Assembly (NCBI GenBank): GCA_002428985.1
Contig: DIYL01000057.1
Location: forward strand, 1-64,000
Length of the DNA stretch: 64,000 bases
Direction of reading: 5' to 3'
Source: Anaerolineales bacterium UBA6055
Lineage (GTDB): Bacteria > Chloroflexota > Anaerolineae > Aggregatilineales > Phototrophicaceae
A program made the translations under genes and the position numbers. Positions 34,579 through 43,840 of the stretch are shown here, in pieces. The notes beneath the pieces are model-generated. The model saw only the letters and a list, made by a program, of their open reading frames with translations, was not told the origin of the DNA and searched no databases. How positions within the stretch are numbered: position 1 is the stretch's first letter; every line of letters begins with the position of its first letter.

Positions 34579-35899
34579 GATACCGGTTGACTTCCCATTC
34601 TGTTACTTGACGATTATATTCAGCAAACTCTTGGCGTTTGGCAGCAATGTAACGATCGCTAACATAGGGGCCAAGCGCGCCTAAAATCACATCATCGTTG
34701 CTCAAAGCATCAAGTGCCTCGTCAAGAGATTGTGGTAATACAGCAACTTGTCGCATCCGTCCACGCCCCCTTTGTAGCAATGTTTCCTCGAGTGGGTCAG
34801 GTAGTGGCATTTGATGACGAATCCCATCAAGTCCCCCCATCAACATCACTGCCATTGCAAGATATGGGTTCGCGGTAGGATCTGGACAGCGTAACTCAAG
34901 ACGAGTGTGAAACTCTTTACCAGGTGCTGTGCTCGGTACACGAATCAATGCACTACGGTTCACATGGGCCCATGTCACATTCACTGGGGCTTCTAAGCTT
35001 GTTCCTAGACGTTTATATGAATTGACCAATGGGGCCAACACGGCGGCCATTGCCCGTGCATGTTCGAGCTGTCCAGCAAGAAAATACTGAGCAATATCAG
35101 ATAACCCATATTCTGCCTCTTTATCAGCAAAAACATTTACCCCTGTCTCAATTGAATGCAAACTTTGATGTGTGTGCATACCCGACCCGGGTAAATCCGC
35201 ATGTGGTCGTGGCATAAATGTACAATAATACCGTTGTTTAGCTGCCATCGTTTTTAAAGCAACACGAGCCGTCAAGATACTATCAGCCGACCGTAAGGCA
35301 TCATTATACTGAAAATCTATTTCGTGCTGTCCAATACCTGTTTCAGAATGCGTTGAATCAACATTAATCTGCATCTCGGTTAAAGAGGAAAGAAACTGTC
35401 GTCGCAACGAGCGAATTGGATCGTCGGGAATGTCAAAATATCCGGCAATATCTTGATGTGAGCCAATAACAGGCCGACCGTTTTGATCAAGTGGAAAGAG
35501 GAAAAATTCTAGTTCCATGCCCGTCTTGAAGGTGTAGCCCATATTTTTCGCTTGATTCAGTGCTTTTACCAACAAGCTACGGGGGTCGCCAATAAACGGG
35601 TCGCCACTCTGTGTATGGATAGAACAAATCAATCGAGCAGTCTTTTCGTCTGCATGTGTCCACGGCAAGGTGATAAAGGTCGAAATATCAGGGACAAGTA
35701 CCATGTCACTTTCTGCAACACGCGCAAACCCTTCAATAGCAGACCCATCAAAATGCGATCCGTTTTCCAGAACATTTTCAAGTTCCTTCGCCGGTATCAT
35801 TACGCTTTTCACAATTCCAGTAATATCAGTGAACCAGAGCGCAACAAATTTGATGTCCTGCTCTTCCACGGTTTGTAAAATATCGAATTTTGTGACCAT
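34565..35899 (-). CDS. glnA: Glutamine synthetase type I
   Basis: The product is 444 residues, the length of the GSI-alpha type that lacks the adenylylation loop. FDGSAIEGFARVAESDM, MHTHQSLHS, NRSALIRVP and CPDPTANPYLAMAVM cover the metal, ATP and glutamate sites. It makes glutamine from glutamate and ammonia. It ends in EWEVNRYLNRF, as in many GSI-alpha enzymes; the C-terminal Tyr adenylylation motif is not seen, so control would be by binding partners or transcription. A direct-repeat promoter lies upstream. Confidence 0.95.
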   Translation of the reverse strand: MVTKFDILQTVEEQDIKFVALWFTDITGIVKSVMIPAKELENVLENGSHFDGSAIEGFARVAESDMVLVPDISTFITLPWTHADEKTARLICSIHTQSGDPFIGDPRSLLVKALNQAKNMGYTFKTGMELEFFLFPLDQNGRPVIGSHQDIAGYFDIPDDPIRSLRRQFLSSLTEMQINVDSTHSETGIGQHEIDFQYNDALRSADSILTARVALKTMAAKQRYYCTFMPRPHADLPGSGMHTHQSLHSIETGVNVFADKEAEYGLSDIAQYFLAGQLEHARAMAAVLAPLVNSYKRLGTSLEAPVNVTWAHVNRSALIRVPSTAPGKEFHTRLELRCPDPTANPYLAMAVMLMGGLDGIRHQMPLPDPLEETLLQRGRGRMRQVAVLPQSLDEALDALSNDDVILGALGPYVSDRYIAAKRQEFAEYNRQVTEWEVNRYLNRF

Positions 35900-35941
35900 A
35901 CATCACACCTTGCTAATCTAAGTATCTAAAATGTACCCACC

Positions 35942-35979
35942 AGTATACCGACGACCATCATATTGCGCCTACCGACGAC
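35942..35979 (-). promoter_or_regulatory. glnA promoter with duplicated operator-like 10-mer
   Basis: The plus-strand 10-mer TACCGACGAC occurs at 35946-35955 and 35970-35979, a 24-base step. On the minus strand its end overlaps TATACT (35947-35942), a -10 about 43 bases before the glnA ATG. No -35 match exists, so the repeats may bind an activator, perhaps a nitrogen regulator. Confidence 0.5.
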
Positions 35980-36020
35980 ATTGCCAAAATTATGTTAGGG
36001 TATTCGTTAGGTGTAACCAG

Positions 36021-36470
36021 TTAATCGCCTAAAACTTCCCAATGTCTCAGTAAGGCATCTACGCCCAAAATGTAACTATGCCAGCCAAATCCACCGATTT
36101 GTCCTAGACATTGGCTCGCCAGTAGTGATTTATGTCGAAATTCTTCACGGGCATGAATATTCGATAGGTGAACTTCAATCACTGGTAAACCAACTGCTGC
36201 GATTGCATCACGTAATGCAATCGAGGTGTGCGTGTATGCGCCGGGATTAAACACCACACCATCTGCCCAATTTCGCGCAATATGTAACATATCAACCAAC
36301 TCGCCTTCATGATTTGATTGCTGTATACGCATAGTGACATCATAAGGCTCAACATGTTTTTGTACTGCTTGATTAACATCATCCAAGGTCATATTACCGT
36401 ATACGTCCGGCTCTCGTGTACCCAGCAAATTCAAGTTTGGACCGTGCAATAATAAAATATGTTTAGTCAT
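36021..36470 (-). CDS. aroQ: 3-dehydroquinate dehydratase type II
   Basis: The product is 149 residues, normal for the type II enzyme. LLLHGPNLNLLGTREPDVYG carries the catalytic Tyr loop, FNPGAYTHTSIAL the substrate-binding region and EVHLSNIHAREEFRHKS the active-site His and Arg. It dehydrates 3-dehydroquinate to 3-dehydroshikimate. It is the last gene of the aro operon, 22 bases after the aroK-aroB fusion. Confidence 0.97.
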   Translation of the reverse strand: MTKHILLLHGPNLNLLGTREPDVYGNMTLDDVNQAVQKHVEPYDVTMRIQQSNHEGELVDMLHIARNWADGVVFNPGAYTHTSIALRDAIAAVGLPVIEVHLSNIHAREEFRHKSLLASQCLGQIGGFGWHSYILGVDALLRHWEVLGD

Positions 36471-36492
36471 TGTCTAATAATCCTTTTTGAGT

Positions 36493-38010
36493 TTACAACA
36501 CGCCAAGTATATCCTCTTTCGGCAAACCCTCAACAATTGTTGCTTCGCCCAAACCCTTAAGCAAAACAAATCGTGATTTTCCAGCTTTCCATTTTTTATC
36601 AGTAGACATTGCCGTATACCATTCTTCAGGATCAAGATCAATATCCGTTGGCAATCCTATTTGCTTAAGGATCGACTCAACTTGACCCACCAAATCATTA
36701 TCAATCATGCGTAGTTTATGCGACAGTATGGCAGCTTTCATTAATCCAATACCGACTGCTTCACCATGTGACACACCAAAATTTGTAACTTTCTCAATTG
36801 CATGACCAAATGTATGCCCCAAATTGAGATGAGCACGAATCCCATGTTCGAATGGATCGATCTCGACCACATCAACTTTCACCTGTACGGCTTTCCGTAC
36901 AAGGCGAGTGGCATTTTCTTTTGTCCAAAGATTGGAATCTAAAAGCTCCGGATTCGAAATCAAACCATGTTTGATAATCTCCGCCATACCGCATCGCCAC
37001 TGTAATTCATCTAGTGTATTGAGTGTATTCACATCAATGATGACAACTTCGGGTTGCTTGAATGCACCGACCAAATTTTTCCCCTGTGGTAAATCAACCC
37101 CGACTTTACCACCCACACTCGAATCAACCATCGATAACAAGCTTGTCGGAATCTGAATTAGTTTGATACCACGCATATACGTTGCAGCAACATACCCGGC
37201 TGTGTCCCCAATCACACCACCGCCAAGCGCAATCAATACGGTATTACGGTCTGCTCCAACTTCAAGCATCTTGTCATACAACATCGAAATTGTGTCAAGG
37301 TTTTTATGTTCTTCACCATCTGGCACTACAATGAGGTCAGCTTTTGGCAGTTTGTTTTTGAGAGCTTCGCCATATAGTGGCGCAACTGTATCATTTGATA
37401 TGATAACGACATGCTCTTCTAAACCGAGCCGTTCAACATGTTTATCAATATTATCCAATGCACCACGTACAACCCAGATATTATAGCCGTCACCATCAGG
37501 TGTGTTGACATGAACTGGTTGTTCTGTCAACGCAATAACCTCATATGCGATTTCTTCAGGTGTCTTGTTGGATGTATCAATCTGATGCGGAATCTGAGCA
37601 TAGGCATCTTGACGTTCTGCAAGCAAACGTTCCCAATCGCCAGCAAGTGGTCGATCATCGGTCTGTTTAAGGCGTGTTACAATGTCATCATTTGACGCAT
37701 TTAGACAAATTACTGCTCCATACTGTCCCATCATCTCACGCAAGTCTTCTTGTACAAGCGCGCCGCCACCTGTTGCAATAACAAGGCCTGATTGCATTGA
37801 CAACTCATGTGCTAAACCATGTTCCATAGCACGGAAAAACCGTTCACTGTATCCTGCAAATATACGAGGGATAGTCAACCCTGTGCGACTTTCGATAACT
37901 TGATCCATATCAACAAATCTACGATTGAGCTTTTGCGCAACGATCTCGCCAACAGTCGTTTTGCCTGTTCCCATAAATCCTGTGATAACAATATTACTCA
38001 CGTTATTCAT
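36493..38010 (-). CDS. aroKB: Fused shikimate kinase / 3-dehydroquinate synthase
   Basis: The product is 505 residues from the ATG at 38010; the TTG at 38016 is less likely. Residues 1-165 are shikimate kinase: GFMGTGKTT P-loop, VDMDQVIE, ATGGGALV and DDRPLAGD. Residues about 170-505 are 3-dehydroquinate synthase: VPDGEEHKN, GGGVIGDTAGYVAATYMRG, PTSLLSMVDSSVGGK and LNLGHTFGHAIE with zinc ligands. The order AroK-AroB catalyses non-consecutive steps (5 and 2), so the fusion probably fixes stoichiometry rather than channelling. It overlaps the aroC stop by 8 bases. Confidence 0.96.
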   Translation of the reverse strand: MNNVSNIVITGFMGTGKTTVGEIVAQKLNRRFVDMDQVIESRTGLTIPRIFAGYSERFFRAMEHGLAHELSMQSGLVIATGGGALVQEDLREMMGQYGAVICLNASNDDIVTRLKQTDDRPLAGDWERLLAERQDAYAQIPHQIDTSNKTPEEIAYEVIALTEQPVHVNTPDGDGYNIWVVRGALDNIDKHVERLGLEEHVVIISNDTVAPLYGEALKNKLPKADLIVVPDGEEHKNLDTISMLYDKMLEVGADRNTVLIALGGGVIGDTAGYVAATYMRGIKLIQIPTSLLSMVDSSVGGKVGVDLPQGKNLVGAFKQPEVVIIDVNTLNTLDELQWRCGMAEIIKHGLISNPELLDSNLWTKENATRLVRKAVQVKVDVVEIDPFEHGIRAHLNLGHTFGHAIEKVTNFGVSHGEAVGIGLMKAAILSHKLRMIDNDLVGQVESILKQIGLPTDIDLDPEEWYTAMSTDKKWKAGKSRFVLLKGLGEATIVEGLPKEDILGVL

Positions 38011-39178
38011 ACCCAAATCGCCACTCTACGTTATCCATTGGTAAAGCATCAACACGATTTTGGCGCAGCGTCTCAAAACGTGGTTTCATTTCCTCAATAC
38101 TATCGCCACCCAATTTTTCCATCAGTGCATCAGCCAGTACGATCGCCATCATTGATTCACCAACAGGGACAGCCCGTGGCAATGCACAAAAATCACTGCG
38201 TTCATATACGGTCATACTAGTTTCACCTGTCGCTAAATCCACCGATTCGGCACCGCGCAGCATGGTTGCAATTGGCTTCATCGCTACACGCACAACAATA
38301 GGCTCACCCGTAGAAATACCACCTTCAAGCCCACCAGCGCGATTCGTTTTACGATAGAGATTGCCATCATCATCAACCCCAATCTCATCGTGAACTTGTG
38401 ATCCCGGTTTGGTCGCATTGTCAAAACCATCACCGATTTCAGCACCCTTCATCGCTTGGATGCTAACCATAGCTGATACTAATTTTGCGTCCAATTTGCG
38501 ATCATAATGGACATGTGATCCTAATCCCGGTGGAACCCCCTGTGCGACAACTTCAAATATACCGCCTAAAGTATCTTTCCCAATCTTAACCTGACGAATC
38601 GCTTCATGCATTTCCTCAGCGACATCATTATCAGGGCAACGGACATCATTATCTTCATTGTGTGCAATACGATCCTTAAGCGATATCTCTGACAAATCAG
38701 CTTTAACATCACCAATCTGGACGACATACCCATCTACCGAAATGCCGAATTCACTCAGAAACTTCTTGCAAATCCCACCAATCGCCACGCGCATAGTGGT
38801 TTCACGCGCACTCGCCCGTTCAAGCGACAACCGCAATTCACGATACCCATATTTGACAGAGCCAGTTAAATCAGCATGTCCCGGACGAGGTGTTGTAATA
38901 GGTACAATATCTTTTTCTTTCCAATTCTTAAAATCACGGTTTTCGACATGTAGCGCAATTGGTGCACCCGTTGTCATGCCATTCATAACACCAGATGTAA
39001 TGCGAATTTTGTCTTTTTCAATGTGCATCCGCCCGCCAGAGCCATACCCTTTTTGGCGACGACGTAAATCAGTGTTAATATCTTCAACAGAGAGAGGCAA
39101 TCCCGCTGGCATCCCCTCCAAAATTGCAGTTAAGCCGGGTCCGTGACTCTCTCCGGCAGTAAAAAATCGTATTGGCAT
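38003..39178 (-). CDS. aroC: Chorismate synthase
   Basis: The product is 391 residues, the long form. FFTAGESHGPGLTAI, TPRPGHADLTGSVKYGY, RASARETTMRVA and GMSALPRAVPVGE-like FCALPRAVPVGESM are the FMN and EPSP binding motifs. It makes chorismate from EPSP. A flavin reductase partner is not visible. It begins 166 bases after the DLH gene, across a gap that holds a hairpin repeat, and may therefore have an extra promoter. Confidence 0.96.
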   Translation of the reverse strand: MPIRFFTAGESHGPGLTAILEGMPAGLPLSVEDINTDLRRRQKGYGSGGRMHIEKDKIRITSGVMNGMTTGAPIALHVENRDFKNWKEKDIVPITTPRPGHADLTGSVKYGYRELRLSLERASARETTMRVAIGGICKKFLSEFGISVDGYVVQIGDVKADLSEISLKDRIAHNEDNDVRCPDNDVAEEMHEAIRQVKIGKDTLGGIFEVVAQGVPPGLGSHVHYDRKLDAKLVSAMVSIQAMKGAEIGDGFDNATKPGSQVHDEIGVDDDGNLYRKTNRAGGLEGGISTGEPIVVRVAMKPIATMLRGAESVDLATGETSMTVYERSDFCALPRAVPVGESMMAIVLADALMEKLGGDSIEEMKPRFETLRQNRVDALPMDNVEWRFGYE

Positions 39179-39283
39179 AATTCGTCCTTAGTTCAGCATA
39201 CCTAGTTCAAAATTTCTATTGTCATGTCCCGAATGTCTTTTGAAATGAGCGGACAGACTAACAAATCTAATTACTTTTCGTAG

Positions 39284-39303
39284 GGACGCGCTTCCGTGCG
39301 TCC
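39284..39303. repeat. REP-like palindrome between the DLH and aroC genes
   Basis: GGACGCGC and GTGCGTCC form an eight-pair stem (one G-U) around TTCC; the full string reads TAGGGACGCGC before the loop. The AT-rich gap makes this GC-rich island stand out. Related GTAGGGACGC...GCGTCC elements are dispersed in several Chloroflexota and cyanobacterial genomes to my recollection. There is no T run to make it a terminator. Confidence 0.5.
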
Positions 39304-39344
39304 GTGATTTATTCTTAAAATCTTTCAAGACTTTACATATGAAG

Positions 39345-40034
39345 CTATTTGAGATACTTGTCAAACCACGCCAGTGTTTTTGTCCATGCATCTTTCGCAT
39401 GATCTTCACGATATGATTGGCGAGTATCATTAAAAAACGCATGCGGTGCATTGGGATAGATATTGATTTCATGGGTTTTACCATGCTTTACCAGTGTATC
39501 CTCAAGATGTTTGACACCTTCCAATGGAATACCCGCATCAGCTTCGCCAAAAATCCCTAGAAACGGTGCATGCACCTGTTGTACTGCTGATTCCATGTCA
39601 TCTGTACGGAAGTTACCATAAAAGATTACACATACGCCGACATTATCTTTGGTAGACATCCACGCCGACAATGCTCCACCCATGCAAAATCCCATCACAC
39701 CGATTGACTTTGGCACGATAGCATCCTGTTCCAGCAGATAGTTTACACATGCCTCAATATCATTCAGAGCATCTTCGCGCTCCATATCCATCATTAGTTT
39801 ACGCGCGTCGTCAGGTTCTTCGGCGACATCACCTCGATATAAATCAGGCGAAATTGCCACATAACCCTGTTCAGCCACTCTACGCGTTACATCTTTGATG
39901 TGCTCGTTCAAGCCCCACCACTCTTGGATCACGATAACACCCGGGTGTTGCTTATCATCGTCCGGCCGAGCTAGATAGGCAGGTACTTTATTACCGTTCT
40001 TACCAAATTCGATCATTTCAGTAATCAAGCTCAT
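39345..40034 (-). CDS. Dienelactone hydrolase-family protein
   Basis: The product is 229 residues. IQEWWGLNEHI, GFCMGG (nucleophile Cys117), GEADAGIP (Asp) and PHAFFND (His) give the Cys-Asp-His triad of dienelactone hydrolase. The family opens lactones in chlorocatechol breakdown, but broader esterase roles occur. It sits between aroE (4-base ATGA overlap) and aroC; why a hydrolase belongs in the shikimate operon is unclear, possibly to remove lactone forms of quinate or shikimate-type acids. That is speculation. Confidence 0.9.
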   Translation of the reverse strand: MSLITEMIEFGKNGNKVPAYLARPDDDKQHPGVIVIQEWWGLNEHIKDVTRRVAEQGYVAISPDLYRGDVAEEPDDARKLMMDMEREDALNDIEACVNYLLEQDAIVPKSIGVMGFCMGGALSAWMSTKDNVGVCVIFYGNFRTDDMESAVQQVHAPFLGIFGEADAGIPLEGVKHLEDTLVKHGKTHEINIYPNAPHAFFNDTRQSYREDHAKDAWTKTLAWFDKYLK

Positions 40035-40873
40035 GATTTATCTCGTTTCTCTAATGCCTCACGGCATGCCTCGAACATCACATCAATCGGCGGTTTGACA
40101 CCTGTCCATAACTCGAACGAAATAGCACCTTGACGCACCAGCATTCCTAACCCACCAATAGCACGCCCGCCATGCGCTACACACTGTTGCATAAAGGCAG
40201 TATTCGCTGGGCGGTACACCATATCATAAACTGTGATGCTATCAGGAAACGGCACACCATGTATCCAGGGCGATTGATTAATATTGGGATGAAGTCCAAC
40301 TGAGGTACAATTGACAATTAATGACATACCCCATTCAGCCGCTTCATCTAATGTCAATACAGTGACATCTTTGATTCCTGCTGTTTTCTCTAATTCAGAT
40401 ACTAATTTTTTCGCACGGTCTTTTGTGCGATTCACAATAGCCACTTCAGCACCTTCACGTGCAAGCCCATAAACGCCAGCTCGCGCCGCACCACCGGCTC
40501 CCAGAACTAAAATGCGTTCGCCTGAGATTGATACATCATTGGCTTTTAGGTCATCAATAAACCCATCAGCATCGGTATTTGTTCCAATATTGGTGCGGTA
40601 ATCGATAGTATTGACCGCACCGATCGCTCGTGCTTTTTCATCAGGCCGTACATAGTCCATAATCGACTGTTTATGTGGGATCGTGACATTAATACCAACA
40701 TATCCGTGTCGCTTGGGTTCGATGTAACCATAGCGCACAATATCAGGTGGTATTTCCATCGCATCATAAGCCCAGTTATCCATCCCTAACGCCTTAAATG
40801 CAGCATTATGCATTAATGGGCTGAGGCTATGCTCGATCGGAAATCCGATAACGCCTACTTTTTTCTCTTCCAT
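40031..40873 (-). CDS. aroE: Shikimate dehydrogenase
   Basis: The product is 280 residues. GFPIEHSLSPLMHN at the N terminus, NVTIPHKQ (catalytic Lys), NTDADGFIDDL (catalytic Asp) and GAGGAARAGVYG (NADP loop) are typical AroE. It reduces 3-dehydroshikimate to shikimate with NADPH. It overlaps the DLH gene by 4 bases and follows the GNAT gene by 27 bases. Confidence 0.96.
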   Translation of the reverse strand: MEEKKVGVIGFPIEHSLSPLMHNAAFKALGMDNWAYDAMEIPPDIVRYGYIEPKRHGYVGINVTIPHKQSIMDYVRPDEKARAIGAVNTIDYRTNIGTNTDADGFIDDLKANDVSISGERILVLGAGGAARAGVYGLAREGAEVAIVNRTKDRAKKLVSELEKTAGIKDVTVLTLDEAAEWGMSLIVNCTSVGLHPNINQSPWIHGVPFPDSITVYDMVYRPANTAFMQQCVAHGGRAIGGLGMLVRQGAISFELWTGVKPPIDVMFEACREALEKRDKS

Positions 40874-40900
40874 TCGTATCCTTTACCATTAAAACTGAGT

Positions 40901-41374
40901 CTATTCTAACATCAATTGCATCTTACGGTCGGCTGTTTTGAAACTCTGTTTTTCGTAGAATTTTATCGCGCGCATATTCCACGCACGTACACCTAATTCG
41001 ACTTTATTTAGATTATGCTGACCAGCCAACCGAACAGCGCAATCCATCAACTGATTTGCTATACCTGTACCGTAGTATTCTGGATTAACGGACATTTGAT
41101 CGACTAGCATAAAGCGTCGCTCATAGGTAAACAAGCTTTCAGGACGTATTTGCAGGATAATACGGATATAGCCGACAGGGTCATTCCCATCTTGTGCCAG
41201 ATAAATCCAACAAGCTTCATCTTGAAGAGCTTCCACATAATAAGCAACAAGATCTGCAGTAATACGAGGTTGTTTATATATAGTTGGCTCAGCATCCGCA
41301 TGAACTTGTTGTACATGACAGTTTAACTGTGCAATAGTATGTGCATCCTCAAGTGTAGCTTGTCTTATGTTCAT
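40901..41374 (-). CDS. GNAT-family N-acetyltransferase
   Basis: The product is 157 residues. The N-terminal strand IRQATLEDAHTIAQL, LVDQMSVNPEYYGTGIANQLMD (acetyl-CoA loop region) and a final VRAWNMRAIKFYEKQSFK match GNAT acetyltransferases. The R-x2-G-x-G/A loop is degenerate here (YYGTGIAN). The substrate is unknown. It overlaps the small membrane protein gene by one base. Confidence 0.9.
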   Translation of the reverse strand: MNIRQATLEDAHTIAQLNCHVQQVHADAEPTIYKQPRITADLVAYYVEALQDEACWIYLAQDGNDPVGYIRIILQIRPESLFTYERRFMLVDQMSVNPEYYGTGIANQLMDCAVRLAGQHNLNKVELGVRAWNMRAIKFYEKQSFKTADRKMQLMLE

Positions 41375-41658
41375 TATTCTGTACCAGATTTTTGTTTTTC
41401 ATCGTCTGAATGTGTCGCGATATTTCGTATGGCTAACCAGATACTTACAACCGATAGCAAAGGTAAAACCACATATGCCATAAGCTGAGGCACTGGATTC
41501 GAGACCAATACCCCATAGTTAGCAATTAGAAGTAACCACAAGCTTAAACTACCCGTAATCAGAAGCAAAAGTCTGGAGACTTGTCCCGTGTATTTCCTCG
41601 ATAACCAAACCGAACCAATAATTCCGAGCGTTGCAATTGTAAAAATAACAATGATCAT
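41374..41658 (-). CDS. Small membrane protein, about three helices
   Basis: The product is 94 residues with hydrophobic segments at about 1-20, 28-50 and 60-80 and a short charged tail (DDEKQKSG). No family was recognised. It fits between aroA (6 bases) and the GNAT gene (1-base overlap), so it is likely translated as part of the operon. Confidence 0.65.
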   Translation of the reverse strand: MIIVIFTIATLGIIGSVWLSRKYTGQVSRLLLLITGSLSLWLLLIANYGVLVSNPVPQLMAYVVLPLLSVVSIWLAIRNIATHSDDEKQKSGTE

Positions 41659-41664
41659 CTCCGT

Positions 41665-42972
41665 CTAACCTGTCACCAAACTCGCGCCAGTTTCAATTAA
41701 TAATTCAGCAAAACCGGGGAATGAATCACCTGCACACGCAGCATCCGTCACTACAGTTTCATTTTGGCTAATTAAGCCCGCTACAGTCATACTCATCGCA
41801 ATTCTGTGATCATCATGTCCATCAACAGTCGCGCCAGACAAAGTCTGTTTACCAAAGATCCTGAAACCGTCTTCGCGCTCTTCAATGTCAGCGCCGAGCT
41901 TGCGCAATTCCTGTGCCATTACAGCGATGCGATCAGTCTCTTTAACACGCAACTCTTTCGCGTCTCGGACAACTGTGTCTCCGTCAGCACATAATGCTGC
42001 CACCATCAACACAGGGAATTCATCGATCATCCGCACAACAACATCCCCGCCGATTTCGATACCATTAAGTTGGCTTGTTTTGATATGAATATCCCCAACA
42101 GGTTCACCAGCTTCTGCACCAGTTTCAGTGACGGTTATATCCGCACCCATTTCCAGTAGAACATCCAGCAGTCCCGTCCTTGTCGGATTTAAGTTCACGC
42201 CTTCAATTATCAGATCACTTTCCGGCACAATACATGCAGCAGTGATTAGAAATGCAGCTGATGAAAAATCACCCGGTACTGTAATATCAATCGGATTTAA
42301 ATTATTTGTCGGCTGGATTGTGACAGCACTTCCTTCACGTGTAATGGTTGCTCCCATTGCAGACAACATGACTTCAGTATGATCACGGCTTGGTCCAGGC
42401 TCGATAACTGTCGTCGGGCTATCTGCATACAATCCCGCCAGCAGTACACAACTCTTTACCTGCCCACTAGCGACAGGCATATCATATGTAATTCCTTTAA
42501 TTTGAGATGGTGTCACGTGCATCGGAGCAGATCCATTGGTTGCTCGAATATCAGCATCCATCATTCCCAGCGGGGCCGTAATGCGCTTCATAGGGCGGCG
42601 ACGTAGTTGTGAACTCCCATCGAGCACACTGGAGAAATCCTGTCCAACCATAATCCCAGCTAACAGACGAATACCAGTTCCAGCGTTGACCAAATCTAAT
42701 GGCTCGGATGATTCCGTAAGTTGCCCGCCATGAACTGTCAATGTATTAGCATCATGACGTTCCACTTGTACGCCTAAAGCCTGCATCGCACCAAGTGTTG
42801 CCTCAGTATCACCTGCTGCCAGCCATCCTCGTATTTGCGATGTCCCCTTAGCAATCGAGCTAAACATTACAGAGCGATGTGAGATCGACTTATCACCAGG
42901 GACACGAACTGTACCTGTGAGTTTGCCATCGGCTTTGATTACGAATTGCTCGTATCTAACGTTTGTTTTCAT
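41665..42972 (-). CDS. aroA: EPSP synthase (3-phosphoshikimate 1-carboxyvinyltransferase)
   Basis: The product is 435 residues. RVPGDKSISHRSVMFSSIA is the phosphoenolpyruvate and shikimate-3-phosphate loop, AGTGIRLLAGIM replaces the NAGTAMR of plant and E. coli type I enzymes, and RVKETDRIAVMAQELRKLG and DDHRIAMSM complete the site. It joins PEP to shikimate 3-phosphate. The GTGIRL sequence in place of GTAMRP resembles class II enzymes. The start overlaps tyrA by 17 bases. Confidence 0.96.
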   Translation of the reverse strand: MKTNVRYEQFVIKADGKLTGTVRVPGDKSISHRSVMFSSIAKGTSQIRGWLAAGDTEATLGAMQALGVQVERHDANTLTVHGGQLTESSEPLDLVNAGTGIRLLAGIMVGQDFSSVLDGSSQLRRRPMKRITAPLGMMDADIRATNGSAPMHVTPSQIKGITYDMPVASGQVKSCVLLAGLYADSPTTVIEPGPSRDHTEVMLSAMGATITREGSAVTIQPTNNLNPIDITVPGDFSSAAFLITAACIVPESDLIIEGVNLNPTRTGLLDVLLEMGADITVTETGAEAGEPVGDIHIKTSQLNGIEIGGDVVVRMIDEFPVLMVAALCADGDTVVRDAKELRVKETDRIAVMAQELRKLGADIEEREDGFRIFGKQTLSGATVDGHDDHRIAMSMTVAGLISQNETVVTDAACAGDSFPGFAELLIETGASLVTG

Positions 42973-43840
42973 AATTTTTTGCCCATTCTTTGCGTGCTGT
43001 ACGTATTGGTTTCAATGTTTCGCTTAAATTTTGGTCATCCCCTGCAATCAACATCGTTTCTAACATTGCTAATTGCATCCTAAATTGTGCTAATAAAGTC
43101 GCTACAGCTTTTGTATTTGTGCTGAGAATATCGCCCATCATTGTTACATCACTAGCTGCTAATCGACTTGTATCGCGAAAACCACCTGCTGCAAGTTCCC
43201 AATAAGCACCATCGGTTTTCGCTTGATTCTCGATTGTTGCGACCAGTGTCGCACTTAACAGATATGGAAGATGACTTATCCCCGCCACAATTTGATCGTG
43301 TCGCACAGCATCCATCTCAATCGGAACAGCTTGAAGTGTTTCAACCAATAATAATGCTCGCAGTCTTGCAGCAGGAGTTGTACGACGTGACGAACATAAT
43401 ACAAATGGACGATTGCGATACAATAGTGCGTCGGATTCTTCAATCCCGCTATTTTCTTTACCAGTCATCGGATGCCCACCAATAGCATTTATACCAATCG
43501 GTAAATTTGCCATCGCATCAACAATATCGGATTTCGTACTACCAATGTCAATCAATAATGTATTCGAGCGTAAATATGTACCGATCTGCATCCGCAACAT
43601 CTCAACAATGACACGTACTGGTGCAGCCAAAATCACAACATCAGCATGATTCACACCTTCATACAGGTCATCAGTTGCTTCATCGACAATACCATGTTCA
43701 ACCGCATAATCGCGGGTCACTTGATTCGAATCAATACCCGTTATTTTATCGACGTAATCTCGTAAAGCTAATGCAATCGAGCCACCCATTAAACCCAAAC
43801 CAACAACTGCAAGATGTCGCGCACGAAACCCCGTCGCCAT
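42956..43840 (-). CDS. tyrA: Prephenate dehydrogenase
   Basis: The product is 294 residues. VVGLGLMGGSIALALRD is the NAD Rossmann loop, DIGSTKSDIVDAM and GGHPMTGKENSGIEESD carry the catalytic His region and HLPYLLSATLV the substrate end. No ACT domain is attached. It oxidises prephenate to 4-hydroxyphenylpyruvate for Tyr. It shares one base with aroH and overlaps aroA. Neighbouring chorismate mutase provides its substrate. Confidence 0.95.
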   Translation of the reverse strand: MATGFRARHLAVVGLGLMGGSIALALRDYVDKITGIDSNQVTRDYAVEHGIVDEATDDLYEGVNHADVVILAAPVRVIVEMLRMQIGTYLRSNTLLIDIGSTKSDIVDAMANLPIGINAIGGHPMTGKENSGIEESDALLYRNRPFVLCSSRRTTPAARLRALLLVETLQAVPIEMDAVRHDQIVAGISHLPYLLSATLVATIENQAKTDGAYWELAAGGFRDTSRLAASDVTMMGDILSTNTKAVATLLAQFRMQLAMLETMLIAGDDQNLSETLKPIRTARKEWAKNYENKR

